From positions 38,823,473 through 38,887,472 of the forward strand of contig CM049319.1 of assembly GCA_026874595.1 (NCBI GenBank): a stretch of 64,000 nt of DNA, read 5' to 3'. Below are positions 1 to 12,200 of this stretch, in pieces. The DNA is from Sipunculus nudus (taxonomy: Eukaryota > Annelida > Sipuncula > Golfingiida > Sipunculidae). Within the stretch, counting starts at the first letter, position 1, and each line of letters opens with the position of its first letter. The notes beneath the pieces were generated by a model. The model ran no database searches and was not told where the DNA came from. It saw nothing but the letters and a program-made list of their open reading frames with translations. The translations under genes were made by a program, and so were the position numbers.

Positions 1-932
1 TATGACTCATATTTGAAATTGCAGTTTTTTGTGGTGCAACCTACATCCAACTTTTTTTTAACAGACAAAAACCTCACAATATTAGCCTCTCTCAGTTTAA
101 AAATGATTTATAATGAAACTTTTCACAAGAATTATCTAAGGGTAGGCTTCTTTCAATTTTATAAGGATAGATTTGGTGATTTATAGAAATATAGAGTGAT
201 AGAAAGCTGCATAAAATTGGTCTTGTGGTCATTAGTAAGCCTATTTCAAACTGAGGACTGCAATAGTCTTCTTCTGCAAAACTGTTGTTTCAACTTATGT
301 AACATTGCACTAAAATGATTCTTAGGAGGCCTTTGTTCAAGTTTACTTAAATGATTGTTGGCAGAATTATTGGACCTTTAACAATGAAGGGACTATATCT
401 TTTATTATTCTGAACATTTTGATAAAACAATCTTATATGGATATGTCAGCTTCAAAAAGCATTGTAGCCAAAGTCTTTCAGTATGTGTTAACATATTTAC
501 CAACAGGCCAAGATTGTGTTTGTATCTATAAATAGCTTGACAGACTGTGCACAGGTTCACATTAGGCCTGTAGACCATGTTGAATATTGAATACTAATGA
601 ATAAACTTTTCCTCCTGTAAGCACTGTTGCCTTAAATTTCATATCTTGTGTATATGTTGCAACTCCCACCAATTAACCCCCTCCCCCTTACCATTGAGCC
701 CTTGCACCTATGGACTGGCCCATTAGTTTTATAGCAATTGTACAAGTTATTATTATATGAGAAAAAAAATTAGTGTAATAAACAGTTATGAGCTAATTGA
801 AACATATATTCTTTTCTCAGCAGAATGGGACATAGATTGAGTGATAAGCTCTGTCTGTCCATCTCTGTTTATCATTAGATATATAATAATAACTATGAAA
901 CAGTTGTTTTTCTATAAGCACTGTTGAATGTG
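1..932. other. AT-rich noncoding DNA (likely intron of the LGR gene)
   Basis: No exon, RNA gene or mobile-element protein can be recognised. A stretch near 600-620 (CTGTAAGCACTGTTG) recurs near 1672, 9350 and 55216 at the edges of a dispersed repeat, so part of this may be repeat remnant. It is probably intronic, because the first visible exon at 13014 begins inside the receptor's repeat domain. Confidence 0.5.
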
Positions 933-1023
933 CTCCCTTTCTCTCTCTCTCTTTCTCCTTCTCTCTCTCTCTCTCTTTCACTCTCTCTCTCCCCTCTTCT
1001 TCCCTCCCTTTCCCCCTCCCTGC
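933..1023. repeat. CT-rich microsatellite
   Basis: An imperfect (CT)n/(CTTT)n tract with C-runs at its right end, directly left of a Helentron-like palindromic repeat end at 1066. The Ser/Leu/Pro-rich open frame through it is a by-product of the repeat. Confidence 0.85.
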
Positions 1024-1065
1024 TCCTTCAAATGACAGGCTCAGTAAACAAGATAAATCTTATAT

Positions 1066-1760
1066 TTTTAGCTCAGCTGACTATAAGTCATCTGAGCTAT
1101 TGTCGTGGTCCGTCGTCCGTCCGTCTGTCTGCCCGTCCGTCCATAGATGTGGCACGTTTTGAAACCGTAAGACCTAGGAATAAAAAATTCAGCATAATGT
1201 TAGATGTCTACAAGATCTCCTACCAAGCCGAAAACTGGGTCTTTGCGACTTCATTCCTTTGAGAAATTAAGGAAAAACCTCAATTTTTTATTAAAAACCT
1301 ATTTTCACACTTCAGGACTGCCTAATATCAAAACGACTCATCTGTTTTTCCTCATATTTACCATAAATATTCCTCTATTTATATCCTATGTACATGCCAG
1401 AAATTATGTCTGTATTATATAATTTAAAAAAGTTATGGACCCAATCATAATGCATTTTGTAAAAATCAGGAAAGATATTTGATCACTTAACACAAAACAT
1501 GTTAAAGCTATGGACTTTTTTTCCAGTAATATAACTTTAATTAATCAAAATTAAATTGTATACCCAAAATAAGATCAAAATCTTTTAAATTTTTTAAAAT
1601 ATTAACAAAAATAAAAAAATTGGTACCTTAAATTTAGCCCAACTTTGACCATGGCACGTTTTTTTTCCTGTAAGTACTGTGGATTTAATTTTCACAGCAT
1701 GTTTTTGTTAGCATTTTGTCTGGTTTAAGCCTGTTTAAGACCCTTCAAATTCATTAAAGG
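1066..1760 (-). repeat. Dispersed repeat, family C, with palindromic end and GTCC/GTCT microsatellite
   Basis: Starts with TTTTTAGCTCAGCTGACT, followed by the near-complementary arm AGTCATCTGAGCT, then a (CCGTCCGTCTGT)n tract at about 1107-1143, then a body that also occurs at 54690-55310 and in part at 29622-30110 (shared text includes AACTGGGTC and GAGAAATTAAGGA). Palindrome plus adjacent ACGG-type microsatellite is the layout of bivalve pearl/MINE repeats, which are thought to be non-autonomous Helentrons. In that reading the element's 3' end faces left, hence the minus assignment. The right border is approximate. Confidence 0.6.
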
Positions 1761-2432
1761 GGAACATTGCTGTGTTCCTGGTTTTTAAAGTGACCCCCAC
1801 AAATGTGATAAAGCCAGTAAGGCAAGGGTCTGAACTTATTGATAGGATTTTGCGATACAGTCGATGAGGGTTTTTTTTGTAGGGATGTGTCTTATTTTGT
1901 CAGTGAATGTTTAATCCATGCATATGGTTTTCACACTATGATGTTCACGTTTACTCATACTCATGCCTGCATATTTGAGTGTTTTCATATTGTAACACAA
2001 AATATACTGTTAACACTGGACTGATAGTTTAACATAGCTATACATTTAGTGGTAAATTGCCCAGAGTGAACAAAGTGAATCTCAGCAAATTCACCTATCA
2101 TTCATCGATACTCTCGTCATGCGCAGCTGATTGCAGTTTTTTTGCATAAAGATCTAGTGCGGGTGTACTCTTCCTTGAGGATGGATAGTTGATTTTTCTC
2201 AGTGACTAGTGTGTAAGGTCACATGATATCCTGCTTATCGCAGTCATACGTTTTTATTTTTGTATGACTAGCAGTGATTTCCAGTTTGAAATTTATCTTG
2301 AGGTTTGACCCTTCATTAGTGTGTTTGCTGACACACATCCGGGTCCTGTGATCCATTGTCTTGTATTGTCGCTGGTACAGGTGAGTGTTTTTTTGATGAT
2401 CTTGCTTTGATATTGTTGAATCATAATTTAAG
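1761..2432. other. Unassigned sequence upstream of the first Gypsy element
   Basis: A 5' LTR would be expected here, but nothing matches the 3' LTR at 8830-9248. No convincing primer-binding site was found. The part from about 2200 to 2432 may be the leader of the retroelement. Confidence 0.4.
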
Positions 2433-3118
2433 ATGGCTGACTTGGAGAGTCTAAGGAAAATAGTTGAGGACCTACAACAGAAAGTAGATGAGAAGGAGGG
2501 TGCCTCATCCACGCGTGTTATACAGACTCATCAAAGATTACTTAGTATCGATGGCACGCCTTGATGGGACTTTTGTCGCGAGTCCAACGGGAGGACAGCT
2601 CCGCTGTCGCTGACCCTGATAAATTACTTAAGAACTGCTTTGCGGAAAAGGTTAAAGATAAATATTTGCGACGCGATCTAAAAAAACTGGTGGAGGATAG
2701 GCCAGCCTTGACTTTCAAGGAAATACCGAATTCGGCTATTCGCTGGACTGAGGAAACTCCTGGCTATCCAAACGATCGTAATACAACATGGTTAGATGAG
2801 GATGCAGTGTATACCATTGGTGGTGCTGCAGCTCGCCACTCTCCATGTAGAGGAGGTACAGTGGCCACTCCTGTTAATATAGAGGCTGAGCTGTCAACTT
2901 TACGTAAGACTGTCGAGTTACTAGGACAGCAAGTCCAGTCACTAGTTACGCTTCAAGATCGGCAGCAGGAACAGATTAAGGCTCAGCAGGAACAAATCAA
3001 CCAACAACAGAAGATGATCACAACCTTATTTGATAATTTTTCTTGTCCAAGCAGAGAATGTCAGAGGCCGTGGTGGATATTACCGAGGTGGACACAGATT
3101 TCGACGTGGTGGATATGA
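2433..3118 (+). pseudogene. gag remnant of Gypsy element 1
   Basis: The ATG at 2433 opens a frame beginning MADLESLRKIVEDLQQKVDE, a coiled-coil-like start, which stops after about 45 codons. Gag-like sequence resumes in another frame from about 2561 (motif NCFAEKVKDKYLRRDLKKL, then PALTFKEI and AIRWTEETPGY), followed by a Gln/Glu-rich coiled coil at about 2880-3020. The capsid part expected between the two is missing, so an internal deletion removed much of gag. No CCHC zinc knuckle is visible. An Arg/Gly-rich segment follows in the next frame. A structural protein is inferred from position; sequence similarity alone is weak. Confidence 0.65.
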
Positions 3119-4136
3119 TTCGCAACCGAATAGGAGAAATGAGCCCTCTAGTAGTGCAACAAACCAGACAGAACAGGCCCCTGCTTCCCTTAGCAATAAT
3201 CAGATAGACGCTGATCTCAAAGTGGAGATGTCAAAGATTGCTGGGCCTAGACCAACCATTACTGCCAAGTTTGCAGGTGTAGAAGTTGCGTGTTTAGTTG
3301 ATACAGGTTCGGTAGTGACTACCATCCCTGAAAAGTTTTTCAGAGACTGGATTTACAGTGAAGATGGACAGAATGTGTTGGAGCCAATTGAATGGCTCAA
3401 AGTCGGACCGGCCAATGGCTTAGAGGTTCCCTACATTGGGCTTGCCATCCTTGATGTTGAATTAAATGGGAAGGTATTCCCTGATGTTGGTGTGCTTGTA
3501 TTTAGAGATACTCCTCACACTCTGGAGAGTCGGAAACAACTCCCTGGGTTGATTGGGATGAATGTCCTAAGTAATGTCAAAGACTTTGACAGTCTCATAC
3601 ATTTGGTTGAGGATAATCCAACAGAAGAGAAACCTCTTACTTTGAACTCGGTGCGCATTGCAGAAGTTCAGGAGATATGTATACCACCTCAAAGTTTGAC
3701 TGCTGTGCCAGTCACAGGTCCTCCAAGAAGGATAGTTTCGGTAGTGGAACCCCTCGAAGACAGGCAACATCTTCCTGATGGATTGCAAGTAGCTCCCACA
3801 GTTGACCAGCACCAACCGAGTTGTGTCCAACTTATGAACTGTAGTGATGAAGTGATAAGAATTAAACCATGTACATTGATTGGGAGAGCACAAGAAGTGG
3901 ACTCCGTGGACAGTGAACATTTACGTGTAGGCTTATCCCATGAGGAAATAACCATAGAAAAAGACACCTCTGTAACTGAAAAAGACCACCATGGTGTTGA
4001 CTCTGTACTTAACAAAATTGACTTTGATAATATGGAAATCTCGAAGGACAAGGTTACAAGTATGTTCAGGAAATATGAAGAGATCTTCTACAAGGAAGGA
4101 TCAGAGTTGAGTGCGACACCTCTGATACAGCATTGA
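3045..4136 (+). pseudogene. RGG nucleocapsid tail, retropepsin and linker of Gypsy element 1
   Basis: The frame starts with an Arg/Gly-rich stretch (VRGRGGYYRGGHRFRRGGYD) likely to bind RNA in place of a zinc knuckle. The aspartic protease follows, with catalytic motif CLVDTGSVVTTIP at about 3295-3330 and the typical second half GLIGMNVL at about 3548-3571. The rest to 4136 is the protease-RT linker, ending just before the RT. The terminating TGA at 4134 is in frame with the RT that continues beyond it and sits where a CGA codon would give the expected His-Arg-Ile, so it looks like CpG decay. Retropepsin would cut the Gag-Pol polyprotein. Confidence 0.85.
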
Positions 4137-5478
4137 ATCGTAACAGCTGATGATGAACTGATTGTACAACCATTTCGGCGTCTTTTGCCACATCTATTGC
4201 AGGAAGTAAAAGCTCACTTAGAGGAGTTAGTGCGAAAAGGTATCATCTGTGAGAGTAATTCTCCATATGCCTCACTGATGGTGGTGGTACGAAAGAAATC
4301 GGGAGGTATTCGCCTATGCATTGACTATAGGAAACTGAATCAGAAAACTAGGAAGGATTCGTTTCCATTACCAAGAGTTGTTGAGTCTCTTGAAACACTT
4401 GGGAACTCAAAGGTCTATAGTACTTTAGATCTAGCAACAGCATGTTGAAGTAGCTCCTGAGGATCGTCACAAGACAGCATTTGTAACACCAGCTGGATTA
4501 TACGAACACATTAGAATGCCATTTGGGTTAGTCTCGGCACCAGCTACTTGGCAACGCTTGATGACTATGATATTCAGGGATGATCTCTATTTCTCTCTTC
4601 TAGTATACTTGGATGACATAGTAATATTCTCCAAGTCTTACGAGGAACATTTGGTCCACTTGGAAAAAGTTTTCCAAAAGTTGCAGAAGAATCAGCTCAA
4701 ACTTTCTCTTGATATCTCTTGATAAATGTCAGTTTTTTAAGACAGAAATAAAATACCTGGGATATGTGATCTCGGAGCAAGGTATTTGGCCCGATCCAGG
4801 CAAACTTGCATGTGTCGCTGATTGGCCACGTCCAGACAGCCTAAAAGCCCTTAGTCAGTTTCTAGGGTTAAGCTCATTCTACCAGCGGTTCTTAACTGGA
4901 TTTGTGGCCAAAGTCAAACCATTGAATGACCTTGTTGCTGTTTTAATTGCCAAACAGAAGGTCAAACGGCAGAAAGTGCCTATCAGAGAGTGGAGTATTG
5001 AGAGGGCTTTCCAACAGGTGAAGCAAGCACTAGTTTTTGCACCAGTATTGGCATTTGCTGATTTTTCCTTACCCTTCATTGTTGAGACTGATGTGTCCTT
5101 TTCAGGATTAGCTGCTGTATTGAGCCAGGTTCAAGACGGTAAAAAGAGAGCAGTAGCATATGCTAGTCGGTACTCCGCCGACATGAGAGTAATATGAACC
5201 GTTACAGCTCGAAAAAATTAGAACTGCTAGCCCTTAAGTGGACAATCACAGAGAAATTTCGAGAATACCTACAATACTCATCTTTCACTGTACTGACGGA
5301 TAACAATGCTCTTACCCATCTATTGAAGCAGAACAAGCTAAATGCTGTTGAGCAGCATTGGGTTAACAATCTCGCAGGTTTTGATTTTGAAATCATCTAC
5401 CGCCCAGGCAAAAGGAGTGGAATGTGGATGCACTGTCTCGTCAGACAGACAGGCCTTGGGACCAGAATTGCGATAGAT
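4137..5478 (+). pseudogene. Reverse transcriptase-RNase H of Gypsy element 1
   Basis: RT motifs in order: VVVRKKSGGIRLCIDYRKLN (about 4280-4339), the first catalytic Asp in STLDLA (about 4420), MPFGL (4516), the YLDDIVIF catalytic box (about 4606), then KCQFFKTEIKYLGYVIS (thumb). RNase H follows with VETDVSFSG, ELLALKW and TDNNAL. Breaks: a short deletion removes the residues after LDLATA and shifts frame near 4445; a 10-bp tandem duplication (TCTCTTGATA twice) shifts frame near 4712; further shifts lie near 5195 and near 5425 within the RPGKR tail. The enzyme would copy element RNA to cDNA in cytoplasmic particles. This copy is dead. The domain ends at the DNA element inserted at 5481. Confidence 0.9.
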
Positions 5479-5480
5479 TA

Positions 5481-6882
5481 CCGTAAAATCTCCACTTAAA
5501 ACTGCACTTCCGATTAAAACCGCACCCAGACTTCGCCGAAATTCCAGGCGAGACACCGCGAGAGGCTCAAATACTAAGAAGCCCCCTTTAAAACCGCACC
5601 AACTTTCGCTACGGAATGATTTGACAAAAGACACAATCAAGCTATCATCTAGAAATGAACACGCGTAGGTTGCGACTCGACCATTCCTGTCCACTTTAAA
5701 AATTCCTTGGGCATTTTATTTAAACACATCATAACACTTTTTTTTGCAGGGTCACTCAAGCATGAAGTTTGGGAAGACGTAAGGGCCGGTGAACCTCTGC
5801 CTGGTTATACAGATTTTATATTCCGTGCCGTATTCTTGTTTGCTACTGATTTGTCATTATATTATCGAAGAAATATTCTGCTGATCCATTTCAAGTCACT
5901 TTATATTTTAATTCTAAAAGTATTATTTTGAAATCTTTATTTTTGATGAAAGTTCATTTTCTGGAATTACTTGGAAGATTCAACTCATTTTCATACCGGT
6001 TACTTCGGTATTATCATCGTCACATCGTACGTTGACATCGCTCCATGTCACAGTTTGCTGGTGCGTTTGAAAACATCGCTGGTCAACTTAACTAAATATC
6101 AAAGTAACTGAAGTTACCTTGTCGAGATATGCACGTATAGGAAACATGACGCTTGAAAACGAGTGATTTTAAGGTAAAATTAAAGTGGCCAGTCCGGGTG
6201 AGCAAGTTTTTTACCTGAAGAAAGTTTCCGTGTGGAGAGCCATTTTGTCAAGGCAGTGTTCGCGTAAGGCACGCTGGGATGAAATAGGTGGCTGTTCTAT
6301 TTACCACGCACCGCGTACAGCCATTCAAAATATTCTTAGCAGAATACCGGGGCGTTTCAGCACATGGCGGCACTCAAACTTGATTTTAAAACGATCGTCT
6401 GCCATTGTGTGACTCTTTACGATGTCAGCTTTTTATTCAATTTAGGTTTTAAACAAATAATCATTGCTAAATAATGCCGCAAATGGGTTAAAGTAGGCCT
6501 TTATTTCAATTTTGCTTGACCATTCCCAACGAAGTGGGCCGCTGTGTGTAACAGCAGGGTTGTTGTAAACGTATTATTTGGTGACAATTACCAAGATTTT
6601 ATAACAAGTTATATATCACATGAAAACTAATCAGCAATATTTACTTTATAAATAACAAATAATCGTAAATAATACATTTACACACAGCTCCCATGCATGC
6701 TAAGAACAGCCTTCGAAAGTTGCAATATTATCGCCCACTCGCCAGCCCAAAAATGATGTCTGTCAGAAAGATATTAAGGAAACCCTTCTAGTATAAACCG
6801 CACAGTGCTTTCAGGAAATCAACCTGATTTCAAGATTTTGAATTTCTTGATTAAACCGCGGTTTTAAGTGGAGATGTTACGG
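5481..6882. mobile_element. 1.4-kb non-autonomous DNA transposon with TIRs and TA target duplication
   Basis: Left end CCGTAAAATCTCCACTTAAA; the right end is its inverted partner, with A/C difference at one position (reverse complement CCGTAACATCTCCACTTAAA). TA flanks both ends (5479-5480 and 6883-6884). It interrupts the pol gene of Gypsy element 1. Subterminal AAAACCGC motifs recur near both ends, including the palindrome CCGCGG near the right end. No transposase is encoded. The TA duplication is compatible with the Tc1/mariner group, but the family is not certain. Confidence 0.8.
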
Positions 6883-6884
6883 TA

Positions 6885-8645
6885 GTTGATGACTAAGCAT
6901 GGCCTGAATTCAGTGCCATGGAAGGATTACATGAGGATAACAGTGAACAGATCTCACATGAGCAAGAGGAAAATCAGGATTGCCCTGTGATGGCACAAAC
7001 CACACTGATACCAGGTGACTTGCAGTTAGCTATGTGTTGAGAGGAGATGTCAAACTCTCATCACTTGGAGATGCAGGCTACTGACAGGAATATATTACCC
7101 TGTCTCTCAACTGAGAAACTGATGGATTTACAGAGGAAGGATCCTGTTATAGGCATTTTCTTGAAGAGCTGGGACAAAGGTTGTAAACCACCTTATGTCG
7201 AACTAAGAAGGTTAGCATTGGAAGTACAGCTTCTCTTTCGCCAATGGCATCAACTTGAGACACATGATGGAGTATTATATAGATGTGTGGAGGACCCTAA
7301 ACTCGGAAAGCTAAGGCAACTAGTATTGCCAGCTGAACTTAGGTCAGAAGTGCTAGAAGGACTCCATGATAAAAATGGCCACCAGGGTCTTGAGCTGACC
7401 GTCCAGTTAATTCGAACAAGATGTTATTGGTCCAAAATGTCTTTTCATATAGCACAATGGTTGGCACAGTGTAAACGATGTGCTTTGGCTAATCCCGGGG
7501 CGAGTAACACCTTTGGGTACGATAGTAGCAAGAGAACCTTTGGACATTATAGCCATAGATTTCACAGTGCTAGAGCCAGCTTCAGATGGCCGGGAAAATG
7601 TTCTTGTGATAACTGATGTTTTCTCGAAGTGGACGGTGGCAATACCAACACGAGACCAAAAGGCAACAACAGTGGTACGTGTCCTTAGCCGAGAATGGTT
7701 TGCACATTATGGAGTACCTAAACGTATTCATTGTGACAAAGGTAGATCTTTTGAAGGACAAGTTGTTCGCGCATTATGTCTCTTGTATGGCATCGATAAG
7801 TCACATATAACACCTTATCGACCAATGGGTAACGGGTAATGCGAACGTTTTAGTCGTTCCATGCACAATCTTTTGAGAACTCTAGATGTAGAGAAGAAGC
7901 AAAGTTGGCCAGAACATATTCAGGAATTAATCTCTGCATATAATACTTGCCCACACTCGTCATTAGGGCTTAGCCCGTATTATTTGCTATTTGGCAGGGA
8001 ACCTAGATTGCCTATTGACATTTACCTTAACACCACCAGAGGACATGATGAAACGGTACCTTGGGTTACTGCCCATCAGACACGGTTGAATAATGCTTAT
8101 AAACTTGTCGAAAGTCGACTGAAGCAAGCTGCAGAACAGAGACGAAAGCGATATAGTAGAAAGGAAACACCACTAGATGTTGGCGCTCTTGTGTATGTCC
8201 GCAAGCGGGGACACAAGGAGCGGCACAAGATTGCAGATGCATATAACCCCGGAAGTGTATGAGGTTATCTCACAATTTAAGGAGAGAGACGTGTACCAAG
8301 TACGACGACTTGATGGTAGTCGTGAGAATACTAAATGGTTAAACAGGAGCGAATTAAAGAAGTGACAAGGAAATTCACCAACAAATAAGACCTCGGTCTG
8401 ACAGTGAGGAATCTGATTGTGATCTTATTATTGTCCAGAACATAAACTCGGATGATGTTACGCATAGAAGTGAGGATATTCCTGTAAGTCAAGATGACTT
8501 AGCTCCACTTGGAGAAGACGAATGTCCACAGCCGCATAGACCCAGAAGGGCCACAGCGGGTAAACACAGGAATCCTTTCAGAGAACCACGTTCTGTGTTG
8601 GAATCCTTAGATTCTTTGGAAGTAGCGTATGAGGTGTTTATATAA
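6885..8645 (+). pseudogene. Integrase and C-terminal tail of Gypsy element 1
   Basis: The N-terminal HHCC zinc-binding domain is seen at about 7364-7485 (HDKNGH with CKRC about 30 residues on). The catalytic core has its three acids: Asp in IAIDFTVL (about 7555), Asp in IHCDKGRSFEG (about 7735) and Glu in CERFSRSMH (about 7845). A frameshift near 7500 separates the zinc domain from the core, and a TAA at 7837 replaces the Gln codon expected before CERF (a single C-to-T change). The SH3-like C-terminal domain (GALVYVRKRGHKERHKI) follows, then a shift near 8255, VYQVRRLDGS and WLNR. A last tail (about 8537-8645) reads PRRATAGKHRNPF and ends in a stop. Integrase would insert the cDNA in the nucleus. 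Confidence 0.88.
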
Positions 8646-8829
8646 AGAGTCTGATCGTTGAGATACGACAATGAGTGTCGCATTCAAGAAATTTGTTTGT
8701 AATATGTCGCCAAACCGTAGTTTTGTCTTCTCTCTGGATCCTGGTTCTTTCTAGTGAATCCAGGGATCTCATGAGGAAATTATTTTTATCGATTTCTGTC
8801 CAGAGGACTGGACAGTGATATGAGAGGGG

Positions 8830-9248
8830 TGTGTGTGTCCGTCTCAATGAATTCGGACCAACCCCCGAATATTTGGTTATTTTTGTACTGTGCTGCCACC
8901 TTGTTTAGGAGCCGGTTGTCAGTCGCCAGTCTACTAATTCTGCCAACCAGCGCCATCTGCTGGGGAGTTTCTGTGAAATAGACCTTTTTGTGAACGCTCA
9001 GCTCGTTGAGACGTCTCCTGCCATTTTGCCGCTCTATAACAAAGGTTTTACGCCGATTTGTGGCTGCAGAATGTTGCATTTGATGATAGTTGTGCCTCGC
9101 CGTAATGACGTCCAGTGATCCTACCCTTAGAAGCCTGCTAACCGTGGGTTTCTTGTGCTGTCCTGAGTTTTATGTAACCAATACGACAGAATAAATCTTT
9201 GTTAACCTTTGCTGGTTGTCTGTCTCAGTCCATGGGGATTCGGCCACA
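8830..9248 (+). mobile_element. 3' LTR of Gypsy element 1
   Basis: A purine tract (GAGAGGGG) ends at 8829 and is followed by TGTGTGTGTCCG. The repeat ends in GGCCACA at 9248, so it runs TG...CA, 419 bp. AATAAA at about 9190 is a likely polyadenylation signal. The matching 5' LTR was not found, so the borders rest on the purine tract and TG/CA ends only. Confidence 0.6.
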
Positions 9249-12200
9249 TTAAAACATACAAAAAAAAGATAAAAAATAAAAAACCATCTGCCTGTACTGA
9301 TTTCTAAAAAAAGGTGCCTGAAAACCATAACTTTTATTTTTTTGGCCTAAGCACTGTTGATTTAAATTTCATATGATGGACAGATAAGGTTTTCAGCTTT
9401 TATAATCTGAAATGTGTAAACAGTTGATAAAAAACTGCAAAAAAATTTAAGAACAAAAAGGTTTATTAGACCATATATATGGTCATATGACAGAAATTTT
9501 AAGTTTTTATTCAACAATTTATCAAATGAAAATTTTAAATTTCAGTTTTCGGGTAGATAATCAAGATAGAGAAAAAACAAAAAAACACATTTTAGATAAT
9601 GTCATGTAGTTTATTATTAGTTCACCAAAAAGAGGATTAATGTTACTGGAGGCTTTAAATAGTGTATCTTATAAAAAATTAAAATTCTTTTTAAATGTTA
9701 CAAAATCATGTGAAAATCAATGAAAAGTTAAAAAATATGTATACTATCAGAAAGTTCACAGTACAAGGTTTAGACTAATGTATACTTTATGGGGTCTATT
9801 ATGAATATAAACCACTTTTGGACTGAATTTAAATATAGGGGTTCAAACAGTGTTACTACCTTAATGTTACCTGTAGGTGGTGCCACTTCTTTGGATCTGT
9901 TACTGTTAGCCACAATGGCATTTTCTGTTTATTTCAAGATAAGTCAGGAAATATGATATATAATATTTTGGGAGAGTTAGTCATTACTTTTCACTAAGGT
10001 AATAAAGTTTAGCGGAATTGTTTTCAGTTTAAGATTTTCTGGAACTTTTTGATTTTTATAATCATCATAACTGTACTTGAAGGTATAAACTCTAAAATGT
10101 CTGTTACCAATATCCCAGGGATGACTGCACCTTTCAGCAACAGATTTCACTGAGTTTTTGGTTATGTACTGCTGTGCAGATTTACACAGTAAGTTGTGCT
10201 TTTAGGGAAATTTGTATAGTGTGTCTGGCCAGTTCCTCACAGAGGTTCTTACTTGGACAGTAAATTGGGATATATTACAACCTTATAATTTACCAAGAAT
10301 ATGTTTGTTACCTAAAAATATGTTGTGACCTGGACAGTAGACTGGAGAATTGGCTCCAAGTGAAGCTGACGCTCCTTTTGGTTAAGTTTTACTTTAATTC
10401 TGCTTGGATTCCAATATTCAGAACCAATTTTATTACACAATACAAACAAAATGACCACAGATGGTTGCTACAAGGAAGTTCCATAGAGGGGTATCTGAGT
10501 GGCTAAGGTTCAAGCACACACTGAACCATCTTACTTCCACCTACAGTGATATATGACCCTGTATAATAACAATGAAGATCAGTGAGCCATTGGTTACAGG
10601 TCATTCCATGGAAACTGATATGTAGAAATGATAGGCCTAGCTGTTGGGTCCTGCCTCCCTGAAACATAATCAGCTAAACACTGGCAGGATGGCAGGCATT
10701 TGAAGGATGATGTTTCTTATTAGATAAACATTGACATGTCTTGTTATCAACTGATATGTAATCAACTGATATTACAGTAAAGATATAATATAAATTTTAA
10801 CAAAATCTTTTATCTGTCACAATATTTTCATGAAGTGATTTATTGAGTTTGTGTTATTGTGTTTTGACAGCCTATGTGTGTCACCTTCCTGCCTGTCCTT
10901 TCTATCATTTCTGCAGAGCATTGCTAGTCTCAATTTCCATCCAAAGCCTCGATTCTATGAAACATGAAACCATCTCACTGTCACGTCTGTATTGAGCTGC
11001 AGGACTAGACCATTGGTTGAGCACCTTGTTAAGCATTTGTTGGATTCTGACTTCCAGTATAAATGCATCTTTGTAATCACAAGATCTGGATCACGTGCCA
11101 GAGGAAGAAAAGACATTGTTCTTATCTCTGGGCATCATGTGAACACCAAACTTGATTTGATGAGTTTCTTGTTTAGACATAAGCTCAGACATCACGCACA
11201 TACCACACGTGTAGACTAATATCACCTCCTTTGTAATTACCCAGAGTGCCCCAAGTTCATCAGTTTTTTTGCTCAGTTCACTTCTTTGGCTGATGCCAGG
11301 AGTCTTTGTCTGAACTTTCTAGCTTAAGCCCAGTTAAATCTTGGTGAAATTACCTTATAAACTCAAAATTAGGTTTAAGTGATTGAGCTATGCAGTGGAA
11401 ACAGTAGCATAGATTTAAAAAAAGTGGTTATGATTGTTGAACTAAAATATACAATTTGCTCTCAAAAGTATATAGTAATATATCTCACTTATATACTGTA
11501 ACTTTTTTTAAAATTTTTCCCTTGTGAGCTCAAAAAGAATTAAACATTTCTTCAGGGGAGTGATTTACCGACAAAATCTTGGTCAAGTTCAAAGATGGGT
11601 CACCTTGACCTGTTCATGGTCACAGAGCTATTTACAGAAACGAATATCTTGTGAGCAGGATTTCTCACAAATAACTTTACACAGGAAGGCCTACTTCATT
11701 TATTCAGGGGAGATGTATAACAACAAGATTTTGGTTTTGAGTTTGAAGATGGGCCAATTTTGTCCTCTACTGTTACTAAGGACATCTTGTTTTACAAGGA
11801 ATCCCCTACAGAGTGTTTTATAATCACCACAGAGATCTATATCACTTGTGTTATGAGGCTTAATTGCACAGGTCACTGTATGCGTACTATATTGACCTCT
11901 ATTTAAAGTGAATGATTTGAAATAGAGACATTTATAAAGACACACATCCATGTGAGTACACTTCTTCTGTACATGTTACTGTTACCACTTGTACCACTGA
12001 GTCTCTTGTCAGCTTACTTCTGCTTATATTCATGTATTTTTTTCATATATATAAGATTTGTGTGATGTCCATCTGTGCTTCTGTTTTTGCTGAAAATCAC
12101 ACATATCTCAGAAGAAGTTTGATGTATCAGTCTGAAATTTTGCATGTTCACATATCTTTGCTAGCTTTCACATGAACACAAGAGTGATGACACACTTTAA

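Larger units (their letters stand above)
2433..9248 (+). mobile_element. Decayed Ty3/Gypsy LTR retrotransposon 1 (no recognisable 5' LTR)
   Basis: The order gag - RGG-type nucleocapsid - protease - reverse transcriptase - RNase H - integrase - tail - 3' LTR is that of the Ty3/Gypsy group (integrase after RNase H). The frame is broken many times: a gag deletion, nonsense codons at 4134 and 7837, a deletion near 4445, a 10-bp tandem duplication near 4712, frameshifts near 5195, 5425, 7500 and 8255, and a 1.4-kb DNA element at 5481-6882. It therefore cannot be autonomous. It is the only one of the four Gypsy elements on the plus strand. It resembles element 3 (57977-64000) in integrase and C-terminal tail more than elements 2 and 4. 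Confidence 0.88.

Noticed and set aside
924-1262. 112-codon open frame with a Ser/Leu-rich start resembling a signal peptide
   Set aside because: It is the CT microsatellite read through into the palindromic end of a dispersed repeat.
2000-2432. 5' LTR of Gypsy element 1
   Set aside because: No stretch here matches the 3' LTR at 8830-9248, so truncation or replacement is more likely.
2219-2512. 97-codon minus-strand open frame
   Set aside because: It overlaps the gag start of the plus-strand retroelement and has no recognised domain.
5707-6412. Transposase within the 1.4-kb element
   Set aside because: The open frames are short (74-75 codons), lack any catalytic motif and differ in frame.
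10992-11219. 75-codon plus-strand open frame
   Set aside because: No recognised domain, no splice context and ordinary AT-rich composition; most likely chance.
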